A stretch of 64,000 nucleotides of DNA from Argopecten irradians (lineage: Eukaryota > Mollusca > Bivalvia > Pectinida > Pectinidae). This document shows positions 20,101 to 31,689 of the stretch, piece after piece. The stretch lies in contig NC_091146.1 in assembly GCF_041381155.1 (NCBI RefSeq), positions 35,467,328-35,531,327 on the forward strand, in the 5' to 3' direction. The notes beneath the pieces were generated by a model, which worked only from the letters and a program-made list of their open reading frames with translations, searched no databases and was not told where the DNA came from. Position 1 is the stretch's first letter. The number at the start of each line of letters is the position of its first letter. A program made the position numbers and the translations under genes.

Positions 20101-23100
20101 AGAGCATTATAAGTGACCGATCATAAGTAGTGACTGATCATTGGTAGTGACTGAGCATTGGTAGTGACAGAGTATTGGTAGTGACCAATCATTGGTAGTG
20201 ACAAAGCGTTGGTAGTGACTGAGCATTGGTAGTGACAGAGTATTGGTAGTGATCGATCATTGGTAGTGACTGAGCATTGGTAGTGACAGAGTATTGGTAG
20301 TGACCAATCATTGGTAGTGACAAAGCATTGGTAGTGACCGAGCATTTGTAGTGACCCAGCATTGGTAGTGATCGAGCATTGGTAGAGAGCGATCATAAGT
20401 AGTTACCGATCATTGGTAGTGACCGATTATTGGAAGTGACCCAGCATTGGTAGTGAGAGAGCATTGGTAGTGACCCAGCATTGGTAGTGACCCAGCATTG
20501 GTAGTGACCCAGCATTGGTAGTGACCCAGCATTGATAGTGACCCAGCATTTGTAGTGACCCAGCATTGGTGGTGACCCAGCATTGGTAGTGACCCAGCAT
20601 TGATAGTGACCGAGCATTGGTAGTGACCCAGCATTGGTAGTGATCGAGCATTGGTAGTGACCCATCATTGGTAGTGACCGAGCATTGGTAGTGACCGATC
20701 ATTGGTAGTGACCCAGCATTGGTAGTGACCCAGCATTGGTGGTGACCCAGCATTGATAGTGACCCAGCATTTGTAGTGACCGAGCATTGGTAGTGACCCA
20801 GCATTGGTGGTGACCCAGCATTGATAGTGACCCAGCATTGGTAGTGATCGAGCATTGGTAGTGACCCATCATTGCTTGTGACCGAGCATTAGTATGACAG
20901 AGCATTATTAGTGACCGATCATAAGTAGTGACCGATCATTGGTAGTGATCGATCATTGGTAGTGACTGAGCATTGGTAGTGACGGAGTATTGGTAGTGAC
21001 CAATCATTTGTAGTGACCAAGCATTGGTAGTTACCGATCGTTGGTAGTGACCCATCATTGATAGTGACCCAGCATTGGTAGTGACCCAGCATTGGTAGTG
21101 ATCGAGCATTGGTAGAGAGAGCGATCATAAGTAGTGACCGATCATTGGTAGTGACCCAGCATTGGTAGTGACCCAGCATTGGTAGTGACCCAGCATTGGT
21201 AGTGACCCAGCATTGGTAGTGACCCAGCATTGGTGGTGACCCAGCATTGATAGTGACCCAGCATTTGTAGTGACCCAGCATTGGTAGTGACCCAGCATTG
21301 GTGGTGACCCAGCATTGGTAGTGACCCAGCATTGATAGTGACCGAGCATTGGTAGTGACCCAGCATTGGTAGTGATCGAGCATTGGTAGTGACCCATCAT
21401 TGGTAGTGACCCAGCATTGGTAGTGACCGATCATTGGTAGTGACCCAGCATTGGTAGTGACCCAGCATTGGTGGTGATCCAGCATTGATAGTGACCCAGC
21501 ATTTGTAGTGACCCAGCATTGGTAGTGACCCAGCATTGGTGGTGACCCAGCATTGATAGTGACCCAGCATTGGTAGTGACCCAGCATTGGTAGTGACCCA
21601 GCATTGGTAGTGACCCAGCATTGGTAGTGACCCAGCATTGGTGGTGACCCAGCATTGATAGTGACCCAGCATTTGTAGTGACCCAGCATTGGTAGTGACC
21701 CAGCATTGGTGGTGACCCAGCATTGATAGTGACCCAGCATTGGTAGTGATCGAGCATTGGTAGTGACCCATCATTGCTTGTGACCGAGCATTAGTAGTGA
21801 CCGATCATTGGTAGTGACCCAGCATTGGTAGTGACCCAGCATTGGTGGTGACCCAGCATTGATAGTGACCCAGCATTGGTAGTGATCGAGCATTGGTAGT
21901 GACCCATCATTGCTTGTGACCCGAGCATTAGTATGACAGAGCATTATTAGTGACCGATCATAAGTAGTGACCGATCATTGGTAGTGATCGATCATTGGTA
22001 GTGACTGAGCATTGGTAGTGACGGAGTATTGGTAGTGACCAATCATTTGTAGTGACCAAGCATTGGTAGTTACCGATCGTTGGTAGTGACCCATCATTGA
22101 TAGTGACCCAGCATTTGTAGTGACCCAGCATTGGTAGTGATCGAGCATTGGTAGAGAGCGATCATAAGTAGTGACCGATCATTGGTAGTGACCGATTATT
22201 GTAGTGACACAGCATTGGTAGTAACCGATCATTGGTAGTGACCCAGCATTGGTAGTGACCCAGCATTGGTAGTGACCCAGCATTGGTAGTGACCCAGCAT
22301 TGGTAGTGACCCAGCATTGGTAGTGACCCAGCATTGGTAGTGACCCAGCATTGATAGTGACCCAGCATTTGTAGTGACCCAGCATTGGTAGTGATCGAGC
22401 ATTGGTAGTGACCCAGCATTGGTAGTGACCGATCATTGGTAGTGACCCAGCATTGGTAGTGACCCAGCATTGGTAGTGACCCAGCATTGGTGGTGATCCA
22501 GCATTGATAGTGACCCAGCATTTGTAGTGACCCAGCATTGGTAGTGACCCAGCATTGGTGGTGACCCAGCATTGATAGTGACCCAGCATTGGTAGTGATC
22601 GAGCATTGGTAGTGACCCATCATTGGTAGTGACCCAGCATTGGTAGTGACCCAGCATTGGTAGTGACCCAGCATTGGTAGTGACCCAGCATTGGTGGTGA
22701 CCCAGCATTGATAGTGACCCAGCATTTGTAGTGACCCAGCATTGGTAGTGACCCAGCATTGGTGGTGACCCAGCATTGATAGTGACCCAGCATTGGTAGT
22801 GATCGAGCATTGGTAGTGACCCAGCATTGGTGGTGACCCAGCATTGGTAGTGACCGATCATTGGTAGTGACCCAGCATTGGTAGTGAACCAGCATTGGTG
22901 GTGACCCAGCATTGATAGTGACCCAGCATTTGTAGTGACCCAGCATTGGTAGTGACCGAGCATTAGTAGTGACCGAGTATTAGTAGTGACCGATCATAAG
23001 TAGTGACCATACATTGGTCGAGACCAATCATTGGTAGTGACCGAGCAGTAGTAGTGACCCATCATTGGTAGTGACCGAGCAGTGGTAGAGACCAATCATT

Positions 23101-24180
23101 GGTAGTGACCTAGCAGTGGTAGGACAAAGCATTGGTAGTGACCGATCATTGGTATGGTATTGACCAAGTATTAGTAGTGACCCAGCATTTGTAGTGACCC
23201 AGCATTGGTAGTGATCGAGCATTGGTAGTGACCGATCATTGATAGTGACCCAGCATTTGTCGTGACCCAGCATTGGTAGTGACCGAGCATTAGTAGTGAC
23301 CGATCATAAGTAGTGACCATACATTGGTCGAGACCAATCATTGGTAGTGACCGAGCAGTGGTAGTGACCCATCATTGGTAGTGACCGAGCAGTGGTAGAG
23401 ACCAATCATTGGTAGTGACCTAGCAGTGGTAGGGACAAAGCATTGGTAGTGACGGTCATTGGTATGGTATTGACCAAGTATTAGTAGTGACCCAGCATTT
23501 GTAGTGACCCAGCATTGGTAGTGATCGAGCATTGGTAGTGACCCATCATTGGTGGTGACTCAGCATTGGTAGTGACCGATCATTGGTAGTGACCGATCAT
23601 TGGTAGTGACCCATCATTGGTAGTGACCGAGCAGTGGTAGAGACCAATCATTGGTAGTGACCTAGCAGTGGTAGGACAAAGCATTGGTAGTGACCGATCA
23701 TTGGTATGGTATTGACCAAGTATTAGTAGTGACCCAGCATTTGTAGTGACCCAGCATTGGTAGTGATCGAGCATTGGTAGAGAGCGATTCATTGGTGGTG
23801 ACCCAGCATTGGTAGTGACCGATCATTGGTAGTGACCCAGCATTGGTAGTGACCCAGCATTGGTAGTGACCCAGCATTGGTGGTGACCCAGCATTGATAG
23901 TGACCCAGCATTGATAGTGACCGAGCATTGGTAGTGACCCAGCATTGGTAGTGATCGAGCATTGGTAGTGACCCATCATTGGTAGTGACCGAGCAGTGGT
24001 AGAGACCAATCATTGGTAGTGACCTAGCAGTGGTAGGACAAAGCATTGGTAGTGACCGATCATTGGTATGGTAGTGACCCATCATTGGTAGTGACCGATC
24101 ATTGGTAGTGACCGATCATTGGTAGTGACCCAGCATTGGTAGTGACCCAGCATTGGTGGTGACTTCATCCCAGCAGGTCT
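17160..24180. repeat. 7-kb minisatellite of 17-bp units
   Basis: About 410 copies of the 17-bp unit TGACCCAGCATTGGTAG and close variants (GACCGAGCATTGGTAGT, TGATCGAGCATTGGTAG). It lies upstream of the acceptor of the first recognised STAND-gene exon, so it is in that gene's 5' intron or flank. Variants are ordered: a 12-unit (204-bp) higher-order block starts at 18191, 18395 and 18599, and longer segments are re-copied. Since 17 is not a multiple of three, all three minus-strand frames read the same 17-residue peptide and stay open for hundreds of codons. I treat those frames as a by-product of the repeat. Confidence 0.95.
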
Positions 24181-24239
24181 TGCCTCTTAAGTTATTAGTG
24201 ACCCAGCATTTGTAGTGACCCAGCATTGGTAGTGACCCA

Positions 24240-24645
24240 GCATTGCCCAATATCAGGTCTCTAGGCCTCTTAGTTATTAACAAGAAGTCGTTAAAAGATT
24301 TTTAGCCTATATGACCCCTGTGACCTTAAATGAAGGTCAAGGTCATTTATTTGAACAAACTTGGTAGCCCTTCATCCCAGAAGAAGTCGTTTAAAGACTT
24401 TAGCCTTTTTGACACACCTGTGATCTTGAATGAAGGCCAATGTCATTCATTAGAACAAACTTGATAGCCCTTCATCCTAGCATGCTACATGCCCCAATAT
24501 CAGTACCCTTTTTAGCCTTTTGGTAATTCAGAATAAGTCGTTTGAAAAATGAGTTTACGGACGGTGCACGGCGCACGGCAGACGACGACGGACGAATCAT
24601 GATGACTATAGGTCATATTGACTCTTCAGGTCAGATGACTAATGA
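24240..24645 (+). mobile_element. 3' end of a second pearl/Helentron-like element
   Basis: The sequence has TCAAGGTCATTTATTTGAAC and CTTGGTAGCCCTTCATCC blocks, then an ACGG/CGAC-rich microsatellite (about 24552-24595), then ATGATGACTATAGGTCAT and a hairpin ending GGTCAGATGACT. This is the same ending as 14140-14225. No matching left end (CCCATGGGCC) was seen near the array. It directly adjoins the 17-bp minisatellite, so that array may have grown inside such an element. Confidence 0.6.
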
Positions 24646-24649
24646 ACAA

Positions 24650-26655
24650 CATTGACTTTCTTTCAAGGTCACGGGTTATAATAGGCTGAAATCTTTTTGT
24701 CAATAACTTAAAGGAGAGATTTTTAAATTGCATCATACTGAGATGAATGGCTACCAAATATGTTGAAACAAATTACCTTGACCGTTATTCAAGATCACAG
24801 AGGTCAAAAGGTTAAAGAATTTAAAACAACTTCTTGCCAATAACTCAAAGTACTAGAGACCTGTTACTGTGTCTGTATTATGTTGGAATGAAGGGCTACC
24901 AAATTGTTCATATAAATGATAAATAAAAACCTTCAAACAAATTCCTTCTCAAGTCATAAAAGCCTAAGTTACCGGTATTCAGATATCAGCTGGCCTAAAA
25001 ATAAAAGTCTAGCAATAGACAAACTTTTTTCACAAACGAAACAATTTTAGTCATTTGAATTTCCCGGGATTTGTTTTATAAGCTTTCAGCAGTTTCGTTT
25101 TTATCGATTTACCATTGGTCAATTATTTATCACGTGATACTTGACCCCTGTTTGACATGCGTAAGCCCCACAGAAGGGAGAAAATTTTCTCAAGAGGACG
25201 CCATATTGTTTTTGTACCCTGGCTAATAATACTTAAAAAATCTTGTAAACTGGGCAATTATACTTCAAAACACCTCCCTCCCACCCTTCATTAATGTTTG
25301 TTTTCCTATGTATATTTTGATATAAAGCGTTATGTACTTATAATATATATGTATGTCTTAGTGTGTTACAGTTTCTTCTATGTATGTATGGCATGTTATT
25401 TATATGCCGCAACCTTTACCCGATAAAATGAGAAATATGAGAATATTTGCAGCTAATTGGTAAAATAAATATACGGCCATCAAAGATATGAGCCATTTTT
25501 TTCGCCAATACCTTGTTGAGTCATTTTCTCTTGAGTAAACAGAGCTTGCTGGCTATGCAAGTGTGGGGGGAGTTGTTTAAGAAGTGAAGTGAAAAAATAT
25601 ATTTGATGAAGCGCTCTATCAAGGCCATATTGGTGAAATACCTGAAACTTACAACTTCTAGTTAATATTTCATCTTCTTTGATAACTTACTAGTTATTGA
25701 TTAAAATAAATAACTTCTAAGTATTTCATCTTCTTTGATCTGGTCAACAATTTACTAGTTATCTCCCTTTGCATATAAATATACTATGACATCCTGCTTT
25801 ATCAACAATAATAGACATAATGTCACTATAGATACAAGAACTTTAGTTATTGTCGAATGTGTTAACAATGAGTATAAGCTCCGTAGATTTTGTATCACAC
25901 ACGATTAGCACTGCGGTATCTGTAAGTCATATAGATATCAATCATAGGCCTCTATGTCTACGCCCTCATTTTAAATTTCAAATTCTACAAGGACGATATA
26001 ACACCATATTAACCGAAACAAAGTTCCTTAATTTTTATATAAGATATGACGTTTCTTTATCAAATGTTAAAAGCAATTTCTAATGAGGATATTAATTACA
26101 ATAAAAGCATTGGTCAAAGAACGCCACCTTGAAGAATGCAGCGTTTGGGCAATGATGTTTGCATAGGAATATTGACTCGTTGTTTCTAAAAATGGAAACA
26201 CCGAGTCAAAATGCTATATATGTGTTAGCCAATGAAAATAGTGAATATAGCATATCTGATATATTATGATTATTGTACATTTCAAACAGATAACAGATTT
26301 TGTATATAAATCAAGATTACATTTATTCATGTTTACAAGAAATATGCATTTACATAGGTAAACGGAATGACATAACATACTAAAGTACAAAACTATCTCT
26401 CATTACGAACTAACGTGTCTGTCATGGTTACGGAACAATTTGTGGTTAATTATGATGTCATACACAAAACAAATGTAGTTAGATGTTTGTATACAATATC
26501 CACGATGGCGCAAGTAATGGTTGATAATGTAGGAGATATAACAGAAAAAAACGACTGTATTGGCTAACAAAGTATTAACGGTAACAAAACATTAGCTTTA
26601 AACCAGAACGGTACACAACAAAACATTGCCGATTGAATTTTGTCCTAAAGGTGGC
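24650..26655. other. Non-coding interval, nothing recognised
   Basis: The left 300 bp continue fragments of the CAAGGTCA-type family. The remainder is AT-rich single-copy-looking sequence. The longest plus-strand frame (25850-26083) has no motif or good splice context. I looked here for the missing N-terminal AP3S exons and did not find them. Confidence 0.5.
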
Positions 26656-26659
26656 GATA

Positions 26660-27255
26660 AATAGAATCTTACATGGGTCTGTCAAGTGGGCAGGGGTATC
26701 TCAACCTGAGTGAAATAATTGGCTTGTCAACCCGAGGTTTGCAACTTGATAGATCCATATGTTCAATTCTTTTTCTCCCAAAGCTGATGACGTCATCAAC
26801 AGTGCATGATGCGGTTACGTGGCATGTATTGATGACGTCACGTTATGGTGTCTAGTGCGTGTGATTTGCCAAACACCCCCTGTGTAAGATTAATATAATC
26901 TTACATGGGTGTGTGAAGTGGACAGGGATATCTCAACCCGAGTGAAAGATTTTGGCCGGTCAACTCGAGGCTTGCCGAGGGTTGACGGCCAAAATCTTTC
27001 ACTCGGGTTGAGATATCCCTGTCCATTTCACAGGCCCATGTAAGATTCTTTTTCTCCCATACTTAATAGAAAAAATGATGAAATTCCACTTGGTTTCCAG
27101 ATTTTTCATCGCGCCATTATCGCAGGAACGTCGTTATACGTTAAAATTGATGACGTCATCTACAATGCACACCGAAGTTACGCAGCATGTATTGATGGCG
27201 TCACGTTATTGTCTAGCGCGTGTGAGCTGTCTTACACGCCCTGTGTAAGATAGAG
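26660..27255. mobile_element. Tandem pair of palindromic MITEs
   Basis: The second copy contains a long imperfect palindrome, 26898-27046. Its arms include TCTTACATGGG, GGGATATCTCAACCCGAGTG and GATTTTGGCC, with their complements across a short GC-rich loop. The first copy (26664-26890) retains only the left arm. Both continue into a similar ~200-bp tail with TGATGACGTCATC, GCATGTATTGATG and TGTGTAAGAT. Three perfect TGACGTCA sites lie at 26788, 26833 and 27151. No transposase is present; the element is non-autonomous. Confidence 0.75.
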
Positions 27256-27496
27256 ATATATTTTCCCTAGCAACCACGGGATCAACTTCGCTAGCCAAGG
27301 GTATTAAGCCGATTCTCTTCCTACTACCCTTGGCATATCTCACTTCAGACAAGGTGTATTGCTTTCAAATTCAATTCGAAATGGCAGAGAATATTTGCAG
27401 TGATGTTCAATAGTTGTCGTTATGTTGACATGGTACATAATAGACAAAGGCAAACACATAATGATGTTAAACAATTATGTCATTATGTATACTTTT

Positions 27497-27671
27497 ACTT
27501 AAGTGCTTAGATTCAACACTTAAGTGCAAAAAAACTTTACCATTATGTACATAATTGACATGATGTACGTATTTTAGCACTTAAGTGTGAAAATTATGTA
27601 CTTAAGTGTGAAAAAGAGACACTTAAGTGGACATAAAAGTTACTTAAGTTGTTGAAGTTATGTACTTAAGT
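27497..27671. promoter_or_regulatory. Cluster of seven ACTTAAGT palindromes
   Basis: Perfect ACTTAAGT occurs at 27497, 27518, 27579, 27600, 27621, 27642 and 27664, with four of the spacings at 21 bp (27579-27642 plus 27497-27518). Three sites extend to CACTTAAGTG or nearly so. CACTTAAG/TTAAGTG is close to the recognition sequence of NK2-class homeodomain proteins, so a regulatory cluster is possible. The 21-bp spacing equally fits a decayed short tandem repeat. Confidence 0.5.
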
Positions 27672-27773
27672 AGTTTTGGTATTTTATCCTGAAACGGCCT
27701 TCTATACTTTTACACATACATACAGTCCAGTTGGCACATAACATCCAGAAAACCTTTTGGAGACGTTTTAGGT

Positions 27774-28540
27774 TGATCTTACAGTTGTCTTTAAAATGTC
27801 CGGTCAGTTAGACCTTAACGTCGATGTTTCATTCAAGCACTATCTATATGTGTGGTTGTCATTATTCATAGTTGTAAAGATCTCAAGTTCGATTTATATA
27901 CACAGCCCAGTGGGCACCGTTTTATGTTGATCTTTCAGTTGTCTTTTGAAATGTCAGGCTGGTTAGATCTAACGATGCTCCAATCAAACGCTAGTTATAT
28001 AAGATACCAAAAGTCATTATTCACAGGTTGTATAGATCACAAGTCCAATTTACATACACAGGTAGTTGTTATAACCTTTCTTCTACACAGGTAAAATATA
28101 ACTACCGGTAACTCACTTCCGTGTAGCTACACCAACTGAAGTTATGGGGACAGTGGAAATTTCCAGTGACGTACTGCTTTAATTAACATATACCCCTTTA
28201 TAGGAACAGCTAATAAATGTTCACGTGACACACCTTCTTACTCCTAAACATATGTTTTGATGTATTGTCATTATAGGTAACACTATAGTAAAATCGTGAT
28301 GGAATATTTTAAAGGACAAATAACAGAGGGTAAAACATACCTAAACAGTAGCGTCTAGGTGTTGAAATCTAACAATGGACGTGATTTCTGCACATTATAC
28401 ACTGCATTACGATGGCCGAAAGCAGGCGGACACATTTGGAGGATGTTTTAGTCGTTTGTGTACCATGGTACAATACTTCGTTTGTGTACCATGCAAAAGT
28501 GTTCCATGGTACTCAATCGACTAAAATATCACTCAAATGT
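27774..28540 (+). repeat. Left copy of a ~2.37-kb duplicated segment (5' part)
   Basis: It matches 30143-30935 with few differences; both contain TCCGGTCAGTTAGACCTTAAC, CACTATCTATATGTGTGG, TACACAGCCCAGTGGGCACC and AGTTATGGGGACAGTGG. Both copies later reach TTTATGCAACTAGAGTGGAAG (28758 and 31638) and a 20-bp minisatellite, so the unit is a large tandem duplication. The left copy ends in half of a palindrome (from 28410) whose other arm is replaced at 28540. Short frames in it are repeat-derived. Confidence 0.85.
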
Positions 28541-28720
28541 ACGTTGAAAATGGACCTCCGTTGAAAATTGACCTCGGGTCAGTTTTCAACGTTGAAAATG
28601 GACCCCAAGTGCCGTTGAAAATTGAACATGCCGTTGAAAATCGACAGTATCTAGGGTCAATTCTCAACGGCAGGTCTGTTGAAAAATGACCTTGGCAAAC
28701 TATCAACGAATGGTCTTTTG
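28540..28720. repeat. Cluster of CGTTGAAAAT motifs
   Basis: At least six CGTTGAAAAT or close matches, with two inverted forms (GTTTTCAACG, TTCTCAACGG), each next to a GACC/GGTC pair. They fill exactly the interval where the right arm of the palindrome is intact in the other duplicate (30925-30960). It looks like an insertion or local expansion specific to this copy. Its function is unknown. Confidence 0.6.
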
Positions 28721-28804
28721 AAAAGTTTGTACTATGTGGTGTTCATAACATTTACAAGTTTATGCAACTAGAGTGGAAGAAATACCACAAAGTAAGAATG
28801 AATT

Positions 28805-29705
28805 TATGGTGCTATGAGTGGGAGATAGATGTTATGAGTGTGAGAGATGTTATGGGTGGGAGACAGATGTTTTGGCAGGGAGACCGATGTGATACGTGGG
28901 AGACAGATGTGATGAGTGAGAGACAGTTGTTATGAGTGGGAGACAGTTGTTATGAGTGGGAGACAGTTGTTATGAGTGGGAGACAGTTGTTATGAGTGGG
29001 AGACAGATGTTATGAGTGGGAGACAGTTGTTATGAGTGGGAGACAGTTGTTATGAGTGGGAGACAGTTGTTATGAGTGGGAGACAGTTGTTATGAGTGGG
29101 AGACAGTTGTTATGAGTGGGAGACAGATGTTATGAGTGGGAGACAGTTGTTATGAGTGGGAGACAGTTGTTATGAGTGGGAGACAGTTGTTATGAGTGGG
29201 GGACAGTTGTTATGAGTGGGAGACAGATGTTATGAGTGGGAGACAGTTGTTATGAGTGGGAGACAGTTGTTATGAGTGGGAGACAGATGTTATGAGTGGG
29301 AGACAGATGTTATGAGTGGGAGACAGTTGTTATGAGTGGGGGACAGTTGTTACGAGTGGGAGACAGATGTTATGAGTGGGAGACAGATGTTATGAGTGGG
29401 GGACAGTTGTTATGAGTGGGAGACAGTTGTTATGAGTGGGGGACAGTTTTATGAGTAGGAGACAGATGTTATAAGTGAGAGACAGTTGTTATGAGTGGGA
29501 GACAGATGTTATGAGTAGGAGACAGTTGTTATGAGTGGGGGACAGTTGTTATGAGTGGGAGACAGTTGTTATGAGTGGGGGACAGTTTTATGAGTGGGAG
29601 ACAGATGTTATGAGTGAGAGACAGTTGTTATGAGTGGGAGACAGATGTTATGAGTGGGAGACAGTTGTTATGAGTGGGAGACAATTGTTATGAGTGGGAA
29701 ACAGG
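28805..29705. repeat. 20-bp minisatellite, array 1 (clean)
   Basis: About 45 copies of GAGTGGGAGACAGTTGTTAT. The main variation is T or A at one position (ACAGTTGTTAT or ACAGATGTTAT), plus occasional GGGGACAG. Periodicity is nearly free of indels, in sharp contrast with the right-hand part of array 2. Confidence 0.95.
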
Positions 29706-30016
29706 ATAATAGGCCAAGCGTTGTTACGGTAATAAACAACAAAGAATCGCTGGTCGTGACTACAACCGGGTGCTTTCCTCAGTTTTGGGAGAATGTTCCA
29801 TATAAAGGCAAGGGCCGTCTGCGCATTAACCATTTCTTTAAGGTCACCGGTTTTGTAACGTCCCAGACTAATAGCCTGATACCAAACACTTTCGTTAGTT
29901 AGTTTACGTTTGAAACATGAAATATATCTCAAATTGTCCTCCATACGGTTTTGATATTTTGAAAAGAGATCAAGTGACTTCCGATTATTTAATAAAGAAT
30001 CTAAAAAGACGTTCAT
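29648..30016 (-). other. Unrecognised 122-codon open frame
   Basis: The frame opens at 30016 with MNVFLDSLLNNRKSLDLF, and most of it lies in the non-repetitive stretch 29706-30140. Only the last ~20 codons are in the minisatellite. Composition is protein-like (KYQNRMEDNLRYI, CSHDQRFFVVYYRNN), but I recognise no domain and see no clear splice sites. The segment occurs only between the two duplicate copies. It may be a transposon relic or a chance frame. Confidence 0.2.
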
Positions 30017-30142
30017 CGAAAGTCATCATTAAACACTCATTAAAAATGAAGTTTCCGGAGAAAATCAACGATCTATATGTATATACATGTGTATGTTTAA
30101 TTATGGTATTATGATTGCATAATATTGCCACTTACCTATTTT

Positions 30143-31080
30143 GTTGATCTTACAATTGTCTTTAAAATGTCCGGTCAGTTAGACCTTAACTTCGATGTTT
30201 CATTCAAGCACTATCTATATGTGTGGTTGTCATTATTCATAGTTGTAAAGATCTCAAGTTCGATTTATATACACAGCCCAGTGGGCACCGTTTAAGGTTG
30301 ATCTTTCAGTTGTCTTTAGAAATGTCGGGCCGGTTAGATCTAACGATGATCCAATCAAGTGCTACCTATATAAGATACCAAAAGTCATTATTCACAGGTT
30401 GTATAGATCACAAGTCCAATTTACATACACAGGTAGCTGTTATAGCCTTTCTTCTACACAGGTAAAATATAACTACCGGTAACTTACTTCCTTGTAGCTA
30501 CACCAACTGAAGTTATGGGGACAGTGGAAATTTCCAGTGACATACTGCTTTAATTAACATACCCTTATATACCCGATTATAAATAGGAACAGCTAATAAA
30601 TGTTCACGTGACACACCTTCTCACTCCTAAACATATGTTTTGTTATATTGTCATTACAGGTAAAACGATAGTTAAATCGTGATGGAATATTTTAAAGGAC
30701 AAATAACAGAGGGTAACACTTACCTAAACAGTACTAGTAGTGTCTAGGTGTTGAAATCTAACAATGGACGTGATGTCTGCACATTATACACTGCATTACG
30801 ATGGCCGAAAGCGGCCGGACACATTTGGAGGATGTTTTAGTCGTTAGTGTACTATGGTACAATACTTCGTTTGTGTACCATGCAAAAGTGTTCCATGGTA
30901 CTCAAACGACGAAAATATCACTCAAATGTGTCCGACCGGTTTCGGCCATCGTACTACTGTATATACCATTTAAAATGAGTTTCGAAGTCTGGCACCTTGA
31001 CGATTTTCGTACATATACACAAATCCAACAGGGACTTGGTAACCTATATTTATTTTTATAATCAAATCGCAAAAAATATT
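30143..31080 (+). repeat. Right copy of the ~2.37-kb duplicated segment, with intact palindrome
   Basis: Homologous to 27774-28540. Here the palindrome (about 30800-30950) is complete: GATGGCCGAAAGCGGCCGG at the left is mirrored by CCGACCGGTTTCGGCCATC at the right, with TTTTAGTCGTT / AACGAC further in and a loop of about 30 bp. This is MITE-like, with no protein. Confidence 0.8.
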
Positions 31081-31680
31081 TTTAAAATAACCTCCAACTA
31101 TCAAAATCAAGTATGCACAATTAGGGTCTTAGGAAACATATAGTGAATGGTTTACGAACAATTATATCAAACTTTAATTGTCATAATCCATGATGGCTGC
31201 ATATCAGCCAACTATTACGAAGCGATCGGTTCCAACATGCATTAAGCATTACTAGAGCCCCAGGGGCGACTACAGATGACATTTGAGACAGATTTTATCA
31301 GTCTTGTCTGAGAAATAACAGTTAAATATTCAACTATTTCAAAATTTCTTTACTGTATTTTGCGAAATAGCGACAACAATCTTCAAATTTCAAAATCTAA
31401 GATGGCGGTCGGTCTTCTGTTCGGTTTTTTTTTAATTTTTTATTTATTCATTTTTTTAAATCTTGTATTTTCTAAATTTCAACAAAATAAAAATTATGAC
31501 AAAAAATATATTGTCATTGATTTAACTTTCTGTGGCATTATACACAAATACGGTAATGATTGTTTAATCACATGAGTTAGAACATCAAACTCCCGTAGTT
31601 TAATGAAACCCTGGTAGGTTTCCGTAACATTTACAACTTTATGCAACTAGAGTGGAAGAAATACCACAAAGTAAGAATTT
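31081..31680. repeat. Dispersed-repeat fragment and duplication tail
   Basis: The stretch 31090-31410 belongs to the family with AAAATC(C)AAG..ATGGCTGC, also in intron 3 of the STAND gene. The stretch 31615-31690 matches 28740-28810 of the left duplicate. The 71-codon open frame at 31360 is hydrophobic and T-rich and is not called. Confidence 0.5.
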
Positions 31681-31689
31681 ATGGTGCTA

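Noticed and set aside
17194..24085. Many long minus-strand open frames (up to 311 codons) in the 17-bp array
   Set aside because: All encode the same period-17 peptide in every frame, a direct result of a stop-free 17-bp unit; no start context, splice sites or domain.
17160..24180. CRISPR-like array
   Set aside because: Repeats are contiguous with no unique spacers, and the context is eukaryotic.
30801..31061. 86-codon plus-strand frame starting MAESGRTHLEDVL
   Set aside because: It runs through a DNA palindrome (30800-30950) present in the duplicate copy; no splice or domain support.
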